From Trichoderma breve (taxonomy: Eukaryota; Ascomycota; Sordariomycetes; Hypocreales; Hypocreaceae), in NCBI RefSeq assembly GCF_028502605.1, contig NC_079235.1, forward strand, positions 1,240,001-1,304,000: 64,000 nucleotides of DNA, read 5' to 3'. The notes beneath the pieces are model-generated. The model was given only the letters and a program-made list of their open reading frames with translations. It did not search any database and was not told the origin of the DNA. The position numbers and the translations under genes are program-made. Of this stretch, positions 11,181 through 21,529 are shown in pieces; positions within the stretch are counted from its first letter, which is position 1, and the number at the start of each line of letters is the position of its first letter.

Positions 11181-12950
11181 ATGCAAGTTGACCCTTTCCT
11201 TATTTTGCCCACCCCCTCTGTGAGTGATTATGATGTTGACCCAGGAACCAATAGGGCAGAAACCATCGCCGGGTCCCCGGGTGAAATAGTCCAACGTCTC
11301 GACAAGGCCCGCGATGCGATTGCCGAAATATTAAAGGAGAATCACATCGTTGGCCTAGCCAGTCACGTCATATTCAAGGGCGAAATCATATGGACGGCAA
11401 ACATGGGTTACCGCGACATGGACCAAAAAAAGCCCGTGGATTCAGACACCATTTTCCCCATCGGCGCTCTGAGTCAAGGCTTCACGGCAGCTTGCGTGGC
11501 TCAGCAGGTGTACAGAAAGGGGTTGAGCTATGACAACAAGATTTCAGACTTTCTTCCCCAAGTAAACAACAGTGATGCGACAGTCGGCGATCTTCTCGGC
11601 CACCGCACAGGACTTCAAACGTCTGATCACTGGCCACACTTATCACGCGTTGGCGGCTTCCCCTGCAAGGTAAACGACAGGACGATTATTCCGACATACA
11701 ATAACCTTGGGCCTCGGGCGACTCTGCGATCTCAATTCCTACACAATGGTATCGGTTACGTCCTTCTTGGGAAGATTGTCAGTCCAAAGTATGCAGACTA
11801 CCTCAAAGAGAATGTCCTGAAGCCTCTCCAGATGTCCCGTACTCGAGTGACCGTGGATGAAACATCTGACTTGGAATATAACACGTCTCGGAGATACAGC
11901 GTTGGAGTCAATGGCCGACTGTTCGAGCATGCCCGAAAAGGGGGCACTTCTGGCCTGAATCACAACTTGATGCCATCAGTGCCTGTTGGAAGTATGATGA
12001 GCACCACAAATGATTTGGCCAAGTACTGCATCGCCCTCAATCAGGCATGGAAACGTCAACGTCACACAAAGGATGTGGGAATCCAGACGCTCAGACGCAA
12101 GCAAGTATTTCCAGATGTAGACTTGCTGTTCAATCCGCTCCAAGCTATAGGAGCGGGTGAAAAAGCAAATAAGAGTCACGCTGCTGGCTGGGCGACCTGC
12201 ACGCTACCCGCTGTCATTGGAGATATTGGAGCCAACCCGGAGTTGATGAAGACGCAAATGCCGGAGCTCGGAACGGGCAGCGCCCCGGTCACGCTGATTT
12301 GGAACCAGAGCAGATACCACGGCACCCACGGCTTTGTCGGCCTGCTGCCGGAATACGAAGCCGCTGTGATAGTGCTGAGCAACACGACGACGGGCGACGA
12401 CACGCCCGACTGGATCGGGCAGCTCCTTATCCAGGCGACTCTGGGTAACCCGTACAAGAATAACTATGCTTTCCTCGCTGGAATAAGCGCACGAAACGCA
12501 CGCCAAGAGTATTTTGAGCTCGCTGAAAAATTACAACAAGGCCGACACACCAAAGGACCCACGAGGTCTCTGAGCGACTATGATGGAGAATATGAGAGCG
12601 CTGTTTCAGGTGAGAGCATCACTATCTGGAAGCGGTCATTTTTCTCGAGGCACCTGGGCAAAGAAGAGAGAGATGAGGACAAAAGGGGGCAAAGACTAAA
12701 AAAGAGCCCCCTCGCAATGACTCTTTGGGGTGCCGGCCTCGGAGGTATTCCACTACATCATCATCATGGAGATGTCTTTACATGGTTCCTGTCGTGGAAT
12801 CAAATGGCCGAGCAAGAATTTCCCTTCGTCCACGATGCACAGTTTTACACGATCCAGTTCCAGCCAAACAAGAGCGGCACACTCATTGAGTCTCTGATTT
12901 GGGTCAACGATTCGGCGAAACCTGAGGGAGAAGTCTTTGCGCGCATTTGA
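11181..12950 (+). CDS. beta-lactamase/transesterase-fold protein, catalytic residues lost
   Basis: 589 aa, single exon, class C beta-lactamase-related (serine hydrolase/LovD-like) fold. N-terminal core: LASHVIFKGEIIWTANMGYRDMD, then FPIGALSQGFTAA at 92-104, where active members have the S-x-x-K motif. Here the positions read A96-L-S-Q99, so both nucleophile Ser and general-base Lys are replaced. The usual Y-x-N site aligns with L-H-N in FLHNGIGYVLLG. The third motif region is HGTHGFVG. The C-terminal part (about 450-589) is the variable lipocalin-like/DUF3471-type tail. The frame is intact over 1.77 kb with no stop, so this looks like a maintained pseudoenzyme and not a decayed gene. Relatives occur as secreted hydrolases and in secondary metabolism; no signal peptide is obvious here. 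Confidence 0.75.
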   Translation: MQVDPFLILPTPSVSDYDVDPGTNRAETIAGSPGEIVQRLDKARDAIAEILKENHIVGLASHVIFKGEIIWTANMGYRDMDQKKPVDSDTIFPIGALSQGFTAACVAQQVYRKGLSYDNKISDFLPQVNNSDATVGDLLGHRTGLQTSDHWPHLSRVGGFPCKVNDRTIIPTYNNLGPRATLRSQFLHNGIGYVLLGKIVSPKYADYLKENVLKPLQMSRTRVTVDETSDLEYNTSRRYSVGVNGRLFEHARKGGTSGLNHNLMPSVPVGSMMSTTNDLAKYCIALNQAWKRQRHTKDVGIQTLRRKQVFPDVDLLFNPLQAIGAGEKANKSHAAGWATCTLPAVIGDIGANPELMKTQMPELGTGSAPVTLIWNQSRYHGTHGFVGLLPEYEAAVIVLSNTTTGDDTPDWIGQLLIQATLGNPYKNNYAFLAGISARNARQEYFELAEKLQQGRHTKGPTRSLSDYDGEYESAVSGESITIWKRSFFSRHLGKEERDEDKRGQRLKKSPLAMTLWGAGLGGIPLHHHHGDVFTWFLSWNQMAEQEFPFVHDAQFYTIQFQPNKSGTLIESLIWVNDSAKPEGEVFARI

Positions 12951-13155
12951 CCGCCAATAGAAGAATTTTAGAGTAGTTTAGATGGTAGTGATGACAATAT
13001 TGATGCTTAACCCCCCTTGATTCGTGGAAATGTCTGAGAGGTGACGATTCGTTTGAAGTGTATGCTCCAGTAATTATAACTGATTGGGCAATAATTCATT
13101 GCCATTATCACCTTGTCAAAGCCAACGAGAGGGGAACAGGAAGCCTGTTTTACTA
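12951..13155. other. short intergenic stretch before the MITE-like element
   Basis: 3' region of the beta-lactamase-like gene up to the target-site duplication. Nothing else seen. Confidence 0.4.
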
Positions 13156-13163
13156 ATCTATTC

Positions 13164-13207
13164 GAGTCTTCCTATTTTCACCGTAGAATATTGCTATTTC
13201 CACCGTA
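13164..13207 (+). repeat. left terminal inverted repeat of MITE-like element
   Basis: 44 bp, beginning GAGTCTTCCTATTTTCACCG. It holds two copies of TATTTTCACCGTA-like sequence (13173-13185 and 13195-13207, 12 of 13 identical) spaced 22 bp, which could be transposase-binding repeats. Confidence 0.8.
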
Positions 13208-13693
13208 GCATTTACCCCCTTAATCGCAATTACCACACCTACATACGGATTTACAGTATAGCAGATTGGGAAAGGATATCCTATCAATTCTTAAAAGATG
13301 CATTTCCGGCACTTCAAAGTTGATGTTAACATTCCTTACGGACCGGCTCGTTTATGTAGCTCGTTGGCGTCAGATTGGAAAGCCAGCATACCTTCACTAA
13401 CTTCCTCAGCCTCGGGGTTGGCTCAGGGTCAGTATCTAACGCGGCAGCTGTCGCAGCCAGCCTCACCATAGAAGACGCTGTTGCAGATCTTCGCGGTTGT
13501 CATTTTGTAGACCTTGCAACCTGCAAATTGATGTATAACTGAGAGCCCCTCGTAAGTGAAGAAATCACGATATCATATAGTCTTGTGTGATGCTGTAACA
13601 TACGTGATGCGCCAGGGCGTCACACTGTAATAGGGTGTGGCCTCGTGGGAACTGTGGTATGCGCACAATAGCTTTCGTACGGGCACGGGCCAT

Positions 13694-13737
13694 TACGGTG
13701 AAAATAGCAATATTCTACGGTGAAAATAGGAACACTC
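13694..13737 (-). repeat. right terminal inverted repeat of MITE-like element
   Basis: Reverse complement of the left repeat with two mismatches. Reads GAGTGTTCCTATTTTCACCG on the minus strand and keeps both internal CACCGTA copies. Confidence 0.8.
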
Positions 13738-13836
13738 ATCTATTTAACATGGAGGGATTTTCTTGAGGGTGGTTAAAGTTCCACAATCAGCTCTCTTCTG
13801 TTGATATTTGCTTCTCGGTGACAGGAGACCAACCGT

Positions 13837-15624
13837 TCAAGGTGGTCCGTCAATGACCTCCGGGATGATACGCCAGTTCATTTCGATATGCAGCTGGAAA
13901 CGGGCATTCACCAGTTTCCTAAAAGTATCACAGTCTTGGCATATCTTGTTGCTGCTCAGTATGACGGCACTTTTCAACGAGATGGAGGGCTCATTCCTAC
14001 TCAGCTTCATCAGATCTCGATGTGTCTTTTCTTTCTTCGACAACTTGCGTTCCTTCTTCTGTTGAGCTCTCATTGTAGTCACGAAAGTGTCCGACTCAAG
14101 GCTTGACAGTTCTTCGTCGGTTGTGTGAATCTTACGTTTCAGCTTATTGACCTCTTGCTCATCATAAGACTCACCAAGCAATCGATCATCTGCACTGAAG
14201 AGCTGGCGGTCCAAGTTAGTTTTCCTCTCTTCCAGATCACACACCTTGGCCCAGACAATAGACAGGTGCTTTCCTTCTTCCAAAGAGGTTTCCACTTCAA
14301 GGATTGAGTCTTCCAACGCCTGATCAGGCTGTCTGTCTTTAGGCAAGAATACGTGCTTGTCTAAGAAGTAGGCGATGAGCTTTTTCTCTGCATGGCAAGC
14401 ATAATACTGGCCTGGCTTGCCCTGATCCCGGTTTAGATATTGCGGTTCTTCGAACCTATGGCCAATTATGGATGCGATGTAATAGACCTGCTCGGTCCAG
14501 GATGGCATATCATGAACGTTTGGAGGCAGTGAATCAACACCCCAACCACTAGTTGCCGATATCCGAGCAAACTGATTTCCCCGGTCAAGAACGGCAGCAG
14601 TTTTCTTGATCCACAGGACGTGGTAGCTTTGAATGGGACCATGAAGAGTTATTACCATCTCCGACTCGGATTTCCTGAAGAAATAGTTGTTCCGCTCACT
14701 CTCTGAAAGTGGCCCAGTGTATGCATGACGCTTCTCACCGTTCGAGTCACTGAGTAAGATAGCGATATGTCGCCTGTCTCTGTCACGTTCAGGGACGTTG
14801 TCTGCAGCCGCACGGCTAGAGCGACTATATCTCTCTTTTTCATTTCGGCGAGTTGGCTGTGCTAGATCCATTGCACTACGACCGTGACGGTCCTTGACGC
14901 ATTTGGAGGCATTAGACTCGAGCAACGCTTTCACACTCCTCAGGCGACCCCAAAGGGCAGCCTCCATGAGCGCACTTCGTCCATTATTATTGGTAGCGTC
15001 AACATCCGCACCTTTCTGTAAAAGGAGCGACACCATCTCGTTGCTCTTTTCTGCTGCAGCCATAATCAAGGTTGTGTTTCCAGTCTCGTCTTTTCCGTGC
15101 AGAAAAAGTTTCGCCTCCGTTGAAGTCTCCAGATACTGGCTTACTGCACCCAATTTGCCGAATATACAATTCGAAATAGCCGACAGAATCTTCTTTTGCT
15201 CAAATGTATCACCGTCAAAAAGAGAAATAGTTTCCATTTCTCTCGCATCATCGTAGAGATTCAAAATTGGCCCCGACTTTGATTCAGTGCCAGAAATTGT
15301 CATTGCAGAGCGAAAAGAATCGGCCAGTTCGTCCTCATCACTATCTGAAGAATATAGGTTGTCATCCGTGTGATCTGCTTGCAAGCTGGAATTCACAAAA
15401 CAGGCCCTTCGTTTGTCAATCTCGTAGCCGACAAGTCTGCTATTCTCATCGATGGGAAATATGAACTCATATTGGCCACCGGGGGCGCAGTGCGAAACGC
15501 GCTTCCCCGGATTCGCGACTCCATGTCGATGCAACTCCTCGCAGTAGGGGCATTTAACAGTAACCTGGGATGAATCCCAGCGAAGCACATAAATTTTTGG
15601 ACATGGAGATAGATTACTAGACAT
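13837..15624 (-). CDS. ankyrin-repeat protein with DYW-like deaminase domain
   Basis: 595 aa, single exon, intact. N-terminus has a cysteine/histidine module: CPYC (25-28), LHRHG (31-35) and SHC (44-46), probably zinc binding. An acidic linker follows, then two to three ankyrin repeats at about 150-255 (GNTTLIMAAAEKSNEMVSLL; GRSALMEAALWG). The C-terminal domain (about 330-595) carries C410-HAE-K (H411-A-E413) and C562-Q-D-C565, the zinc and glutamate signature of cytidine deaminases. The fungal ankyrin-fused DYW-like deaminases are the closest type I know. A charged, coiled-coil-like stretch (about 440-545) separates the two motifs. Likely activity: C-to-U deamination of a nucleic acid or nucleotide, target unknown. 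The ATG at 15624 (MSSNLSPCPKIYVLRW) is preferred; an in-frame ATG at 15678 adds 18 residues. Confidence 0.75.
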   Translation of the reverse strand: MSSNLSPCPKIYVLRWDSSQVTVKCPYCEELHRHGVANPGKRVSHCAPGGQYEFIFPIDENSRLVGYEIDKRRACFVNSSLQADHTDDNLYSSDSDEDELADSFRSAMTISGTESKSGPILNLYDDAREMETISLFDGDTFEQKKILSAISNCIFGKLGAVSQYLETSTEAKLFLHGKDETGNTTLIMAAAEKSNEMVSLLLQKGADVDATNNNGRSALMEAALWGRLRSVKALLESNASKCVKDRHGRSAMDLAQPTRRNEKERYSRSSRAAADNVPERDRDRRHIAILLSDSNGEKRHAYTGPLSESERNNYFFRKSESEMVITLHGPIQSYHVLWIKKTAAVLDRGNQFARISATSGWGVDSLPPNVHDMPSWTEQVYYIASIIGHRFEEPQYLNRDQGKPGQYYACHAEKKLIAYFLDKHVFLPKDRQPDQALEDSILEVETSLEEGKHLSIVWAKVCDLEERKTNLDRQLFSADDRLLGESYDEQEVNKLKRKIHTTDEELSSLESDTFVTTMRAQQKKERKLSKKEKTHRDLMKLSRNEPSISLKSAVILSSNKICQDCDTFRKLVNARFQLHIEMNWRIIPEVIDGPP

Positions 15625-18600
15625 ACTGTCCTTGAATAAAATGGAATGGAATAGTTTTTGATAAAAAGAAAAGAGCAACTAATTTGATACACAAAGGCCG
15701 TTTTGCTCCCCGCACTTTTGACGTTGGCCGAAGTCATTGAGACAAGTGTGCCTGGTCACATGCTGTCGACGCCTCTTTTGGAAACATGCTGCATTCCACC
15801 ACTGGCTGAACACAGCAAGTTATTGGATTGGACCGAGAAGATGGATTGTTGGGCAGAGGCCAGGACTTGGGTCGGGCATAACTATGGAGCACATATAGCA
15901 GATGGAATCCCCAATTACCTGGTGCTATTTCGTACTCAGCGTATGTGTACTTAGCAAACTGTTAGTACCTAGGTAGTCAGTGTAATGGGACCTTTTGAGA
16001 TCCTTCTTCGTTAGTAGTCAAAGTACCTGGCATAGATTGTAGCACACTGCCCATGAGTTATACCCATACCATCGCTTCCACTTTTAAATCTTATTACTAC
16101 CTAATGATGCCCGGTTCATTGAACATCTGCTACTCTCACTGTCTTCTACGAGTACTAGGCATGTACCACAAGGTTTGTACCGCCTGCAGGCAGGCAGCTT
16201 GGCCAAAAGTTTAAGCGCATCTGGGCCGCTCACGAGACGCCACGCGGACCAGGAACGCGAGGGGGGCCAAAGGGGGGAATTCTGCTGTGGTTGGCTGGAC
16301 GTTGATGCATAGCTGACCTCCGTGGTAAGCCCAAGTAGTTCCAAGATGAACATGTTGCCTTTGGGTATTGGTACACGTGCGCCAATGGGCGGCATTGAAG
16401 ATTGATGTCCATGTTTGTCGATTTTACACGACTGCTTATGTGTTGCCGAGCACCGACAGGGTTCTGCCTGATTAAGTATGGATGTACGAGCACCTACTAC
16501 TAAGGTATGGAGCCCTTCGTATGTACTTGCATGCACGAGTATATTGAAATGCGGGGAGAAGAGACACAGAGTCAAAACATGCATTGTCACATGTCAAGAT
16601 GAATGCTGAAATCGCCGTGTTCCGTGTCCCGTGGCTCCGTCCAGATTTGAGTTTCGTGAAATGCGGCACGGCCAGCTTCTGACTCGCCTCTTGGTTCCTG
16701 GCCCGGAGGCACGCCTTATCCGCTTGGCTGGGCGATGAAGCGACGAAGAAAAGAAAATGCCATGGCGAAAGAAGAGAGGGCCAATGAGAGGAGAGGGAAT
16801 GTCATCCCGGGCGGCAACTTAAACTTCTCCCCCTCTCGTATCTCGTACATATACCAGTCTCTGTATGTATATACGAGTACTAGTAGTATTAGTAGTAAGG
16901 TTGTAAGGGTGTAACAGAAGGGAGGGGGGATGAGGAAGCGTGGTGATTTGACGATGCTGGGGAAAACGGGGTGGGATAGAGTTGTGCCGGGGGTCGCTTA
17001 TGCGGCTGCTTTTGAGTGTGCGGAGAAATTGCAGCCCAGCTGACTGATTTACTTTTTACTTTTTACCTTTTTATATTATTTTTGTCTGCTTTGGCGTCTA
17101 CCGTATTGGTCTCGTTTTTCGATAGGTTGAGTTTTAATTCCGCGAGTGCATGAGGTACGACTTTAGCACAGTATTGCTGCTTGGCATGGGTTCTGTAGGT
17201 ACCAGAACCGACTCGTTTATATCCCCCCCTGTTTCAAGAGCCGCAGCTGTAATAAATGAAGCAGCTTGATAATCCAAAGAGTGACAAATGATGTCCCCCC
17301 TTTGTCTCTACAATATTGGCGTATCCCTTGGAGAAGTGGCCCCGTCAATTATACGCCTGTCCCTCGTGATGAGCGGCGAAAACGGATATTTGCAGCTTTG
17401 ACATGCGGAGCAAGCGCCTGAAGAACTGCCCTAAAAAAGGGCTCCATCGCACAGTGCGGAAAATCTGGGGCTACAAGTCACTCGGAGTGCCGGATACTGG
17501 TCTGCACTACTAGTTAGGGATCTGCGCTGTCGGTGATGGTCCCGTGCTTGCCATCTTTTGCAGGTGAGGAGGCCGACGATCTGTATGACATGCAGTTATT
17601 ATGCATTGGAACTAGGCATGTGAGTTGTTCATAGTTTGAATAACCTGAGAGTTGTGGCGCCTTTCTTCAACGGTCCGTTCAGTTGATGGTGACTAGCGCT
17701 GAGCTATTGCTACACCATTGTGCAATGATGGCTGGAGGATGGGCACGGGCCGGGGTAAGTCACGGAGTCGTCAATGCCATTGAAGTATCAAATCAAGTCT
17801 GTCGGGCTACGGGCGCTGAAACCCGGGCTCTTGGTTCGGAAACCATCTTGGCCGTCGGAAATGGGCTGGAGCTGAGAGTTGCCGCTGTCAAAAGAGGCTG
17901 AATGCATATTGTGCGAGGCGGCTCCATGTACATCATCTGTGCTGCTGCGTGTTGCCTCTTTTGTGTCTGGTGCATGTATAACATTAGCCGCCGGCTGGTT
18001 ATATACACGTATGTAGATCATATAGTACTGATGAACGATCTATTCAAGCTGCCGGTATCTAGTCACAATGACAATGAGTGCGTATTATGCTCGTATATAT
18101 ATGCAATTCTCAATGAAGATCCAGGCTGACAAGCTGATTATGTTGAATCTACGGGGTACCACCATCTATAAGTTCCCCACGCAGAGTTCACACTGTCCGA
18201 GCAGGGTGTCTTTGAAAGGGGGCCAATATTGCCCGCCTAGGCCTAGTCATGTGCAGCTTTTGGGCCTGTTCGGGTATTTTTGTTGAGGGGCGCGCTGCAT
18301 GCATAAGAGCCAAAGAGCGTTCGACGAATGCGCTGCGTTCCTTTTGCCTGTGTTGTGTGTATAAAGACAAGAGAGAGAAGAGTGTACAGTACATACATAC
18401 AGTCGAGGGCAAGATTGGGCCGAGACGAGTTTCATTCGCAGCCATTGAAACACACTGGACGCCATTTAAAGCAGCCGGACACCCCCTCCTCCTCTTCTTG
18501 GGCTCTACTGTTGTTATTGCTACGATAGCCTATTTCTCATCTGACTCTCTCTCTCTCCTTCTCTCTTCTCCTTTGCATCGGTTCGGTCGGGTTCAGCCGA

Positions 18601-19407
18601 AACGGCCATCTCCGCTTGTCCCCAGCAAAACAGCTGCAATCCATCTGCAGCAGCCCGGAATCTAGCCTAACCGCCCCCTGGTGCAGGCTGTATGTCAGGT
18701 ACCTTTTGAGCTGTAGTGCAAACGCAACGCACAGCCAACAGCAACAAGAAGCAACATCCTTTGATCACTGGCACAAAAGAAAAGGTATGTAAATCAAGAG
18801 AAAGAGGAAGAAGAAAGAGAGTGAAAGAGCAAAAAAGACAAGACATGAACAAAGTCCCACATTCCCCATTTCCCGTCTTCGTCTTCGTCTTCGTTCTTTT
18901 TTTGGTGGCCCGATCCACCCGCTCTGTTGGGGCCCTGACACATGATGCATAAAGCAAAAACTTACCACCCGAGCATCATGGCAGAGCCACTTTTGCCATG
19001 TGATAATGCAACACAACGCTGACTCTTGTTTCTTGTTTTTGTTTTGACTCGCAGCATCCGAAACTACATCATTCCATCTCCTTTTCCTTCGCCCTCAGTC
19101 GTCAGCGGATCCACCAACCCCGAAGCTTAATCAGACCATCAATTCGCTTTCGGAAGCTCAAGATCCCAGCCTTAGCGGTGGAGCTGCCACGCCGTCATCG
19201 CAAGCATTACAAGCATTATCCAAGGCATCGTTTTACGTTTTAAAACACGGGCTTTCGTCTTCCCTGCAGTTCTGCCTACTCTTGACTTGCGCACGCGTCA
19301 TACCGGCATTGATACACTCGCTGTACTCTAAGACATTCTCGACATCGGTTGATATTTCAGCGGGAAAACACACACACACACAGAAAAAAAAAAGACACAG
19401 CGCAAAC
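15625..19407. other. 3.8-kb gene-free region upstream of INSIG
   Basis: The largest gene-free stretch here. It holds many short frames without domains, a TAGTAG-rich microsatellite near 16875-16900, the palindrome TACCTAGGTA at 15966-15975, T-runs at 17050-17085, pyrimidine-rich sequence at 18540-18575, and a CA run followed by an A run at 19368-19393 just before the INSIG start. It may contain a long INSIG leader with its own intron, but I cannot fix the ends. No tRNA or transposon was recognised. Confidence 0.4.
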
Positions 19408-20771
19408 ATGAACGATAATACAGCAGCAGACGGTCCTCCCTTGTTCCGCCCCATCCCTCGCCGGCCCTTCGTCTTCGATCTCAAGTGCTCAACGCCTCAG
19501 CCTCAGAGCCTCACGCCTCCCAAGGACGACGAAAGCGACAGCGAAGAGCAGCGCCTCGAAGACGAGATCCTCCTCGCCCGCTTCCGCCGCGACCTGCTCA
19601 AGTCTGGCTTCCTCGGTTCACGGCCGTCTGACGACTCTCCGCCCGACTCTCCCACACTGCTCACCCAGTCGCGGTCCACCGCAGACCTCAATACTTCGAC
19701 ACTGGCAGGTATTTACGACTGTTCAGACCAGGACGAGGTCTTCAATGGCGCAGGCGACGATGACGAGGAGGAACTGCACAACCCCTGGGGGACAGGCGCC
19801 GGATCACCGGTGAAGCGGCGCGATAGCCTCAGCCGTGCTACATACGAACTCATGCGCGATCGATCAAGACGCCAGTCACACGCCAGCACCGAGACGAACC
19901 GTCCAAAACAGCCCACAACTCCCGGATCCAGGGCGCTATGGTTGGCTTCGCGAGCCCTAGTGCTCTTTGTGCTAGGAGCTGGCTACGGAGTGCTCGTCAC
20001 TCACCTACACCAGGAGCAGGGTCTGCTTCAGCTATCCGACGCCGGCAGTGGGATCCCACGATACAACGGATCATACACTGCCATGTGGGGGTTTGCGCTC
20101 GCCGGCGTTGGCATGGGCGCGCTGCAGCCGTGGGTTGACGGCGAGTGGGACGGCATGTTTGGCTGCGACAGCGGCGATACAGAAGTCGATTCGGTCGAGT
20201 CTACGTATGATGACGACGAGAGACAGCCCCTACCAGAGACGGACTGGGCGCTGGTGATGAGAGCAATCGGCGTCTTCGTAGGCGTCGCCTTTGCAGTTGT
20301 AAGTCGAACCTCAGTGTCACACTATCTGCGGATTTGCGTAACGTAACGTGACTAACATGACATGCTCCAACGCAGCGTCGTCTCTCATGGACATCAAGCT
20401 CACAGGTCTCATTGGCCGTGGCACTGGCCAACTTGTTCCTCTGGTGGCTGATTGATAGAACCATGCCCGCCCTCGTCGTGTCCACCGTCGTTGGCCTCGC
20501 CGGAACCGTCTTCCTCCTGAGCGTCAGCCCCGACATTATCCGTGCGCCCTCGACCACGTTTGCGCAGGCCAACAGCAGCTTCTACGCAGAGCCCCAGGCC
20601 GAGCCGGCGATGATGCTGGGCGGAATCGCCAGTCAGGAAACCATCGAGGCGGGCATCTGGATCCTCAGCGTGCTGTTCTGCACTTGCCTCTGCTTTGGTA
20701 ACATTGGCCGAAGGCTGGCGAGGGGCAGGTCAAAGGGTCGCTGGGCTGGGCAGCATCTTTACGGCCGATAA
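19408..20771 (+). CDS. ins1: INSIG-domain ER membrane protein
   Basis: Fungal INSIG homologue: a polytopic ER protein that in yeast and animals binds sterols and restrains HMG-CoA reductase and/or SREBP processing. Two exons: 19408-20298 and 20376-20771, joined in phase 0 to give 428 aa. The first about 175 residues are polar and acidic (Ser/Asp/Glu-rich). Hydrophobic segments follow: LWLASRALVLFVLGAGYGVLV, then MWGFALAGVGMGALQPWVDG, WALVMRAIGVFVGVAFAV and, after the intron, the conserved INSIG block SSQVSLAVALANLFLWWLIDRT and two more membrane spans. GALQPWVDG and FLWWLIDR are typical of the family. The ATG at 19408 follows a CA/A-rich leader; an upstream in-frame ATG at 19282 exists but reads through low-complexity sequence. 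The next gene is unrelated. Confidence 0.87.
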
Positions 20772-21529
20772 TGATTAAACGCCATTTTGTCATGAAACCC
20801 TTTTTTTCTCAAATTTTCTTCTTGGGTCTTTCTTTCTTAGAATAACCTCATGGAAATGGAAAACTGGTAGAAAGGGTTCAAAGCGGGACTTCTGGACAAA
20901 GCATTGCTTTTCACTTTTTCTTTCTTTCTTTTTGAGCTGTACTCTCTGGAGCAGCGATATGCATGCATCATCATAGCGGATACCATGGATAGGTATTTTT
21001 TATTTGGGGAACATTTGGGTATCGACGGCGCTTTCAACAGGGCAATTGGGCAACAGGTATTTGGTGACAATGTCTACTATGACGGAATCTTTTATAGAAG
21101 GGCATTTCGGGATTACACAAGTATCACGACACATGAGTTTTGGACTGGAGTTTTTTCTTGCATGGAACTGCCTATGAAGTAGTGCCACTGCAGTAACACA
21201 AATTCTCAGATGACTAATTGCCGCTACAAAATGGTGCTTTGTGTTAATAACTTGTGAAAGAGTGTTATTAGTGCCGAGGTAAATCAACTCTTGTAAATGA
21301 TCTCCTGTCAAAATACCCGCATGTCGTGCTAGCTTCACCCAACCTCCTCGTCGTTTTTATCCCTACCGTAGAATCAGCTTTACCACTACCTAGTACTTAG
21401 ACTAGCAACCAAATCCTCTCCTCCACAATATCACACAGTCTCATCACCACGCTAATAACACAACAGCCCCTCTCTTTCTAAACTCACACAAAACTCACAA
21501 TCACAATCTCAATCTCAGTCTCAAGAACA
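20772..21529. other. intergenic region
   Basis: INSIG 3' region and promoter of the PrpF-type gene. The last about 100 bp before the ATG at 21530 are CA/CT-rich, typical of fungal leaders. Nothing else was seen. Confidence 0.4.

Larger units (their letters stand above)
13156..13744. mobile_element. MITE-like non-autonomous DNA transposon
   Basis: A 575-bp element (13163-13737) has terminal inverted repeats of 44 bp matching at 42 of 44 positions, flanked on both sides by the direct 7-mer ATCTATT (13156-13162 and 13738-13744), consistent with a target-site duplication. There is no transposase-sized frame inside. The small open frame 13084-13323 runs across the left boundary and is not coding evidence. 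Superfamily is uncertain: a 7-8 bp duplication would suit hAT or PIF-unrelated families, while long inverted repeats with a larger duplication would suit Mutator-like elements. It lies 92 bp from the stop codon of the ankyrin-deaminase gene. Confidence 0.75.

Noticed and set aside
13084..13323. 79-codon open frame across the left end of the MITE
   Set aside because: It spans the target-site duplication and inverted repeat and shows no coding features; not a transposase.
7079..15624. Secondary-metabolite cluster interpretation of the accessory island
   Set aside because: No polyketide synthase, NRPS, terpene synthase, P450 or cluster transcription factor is present; the LovD-like fold alone is not enough.
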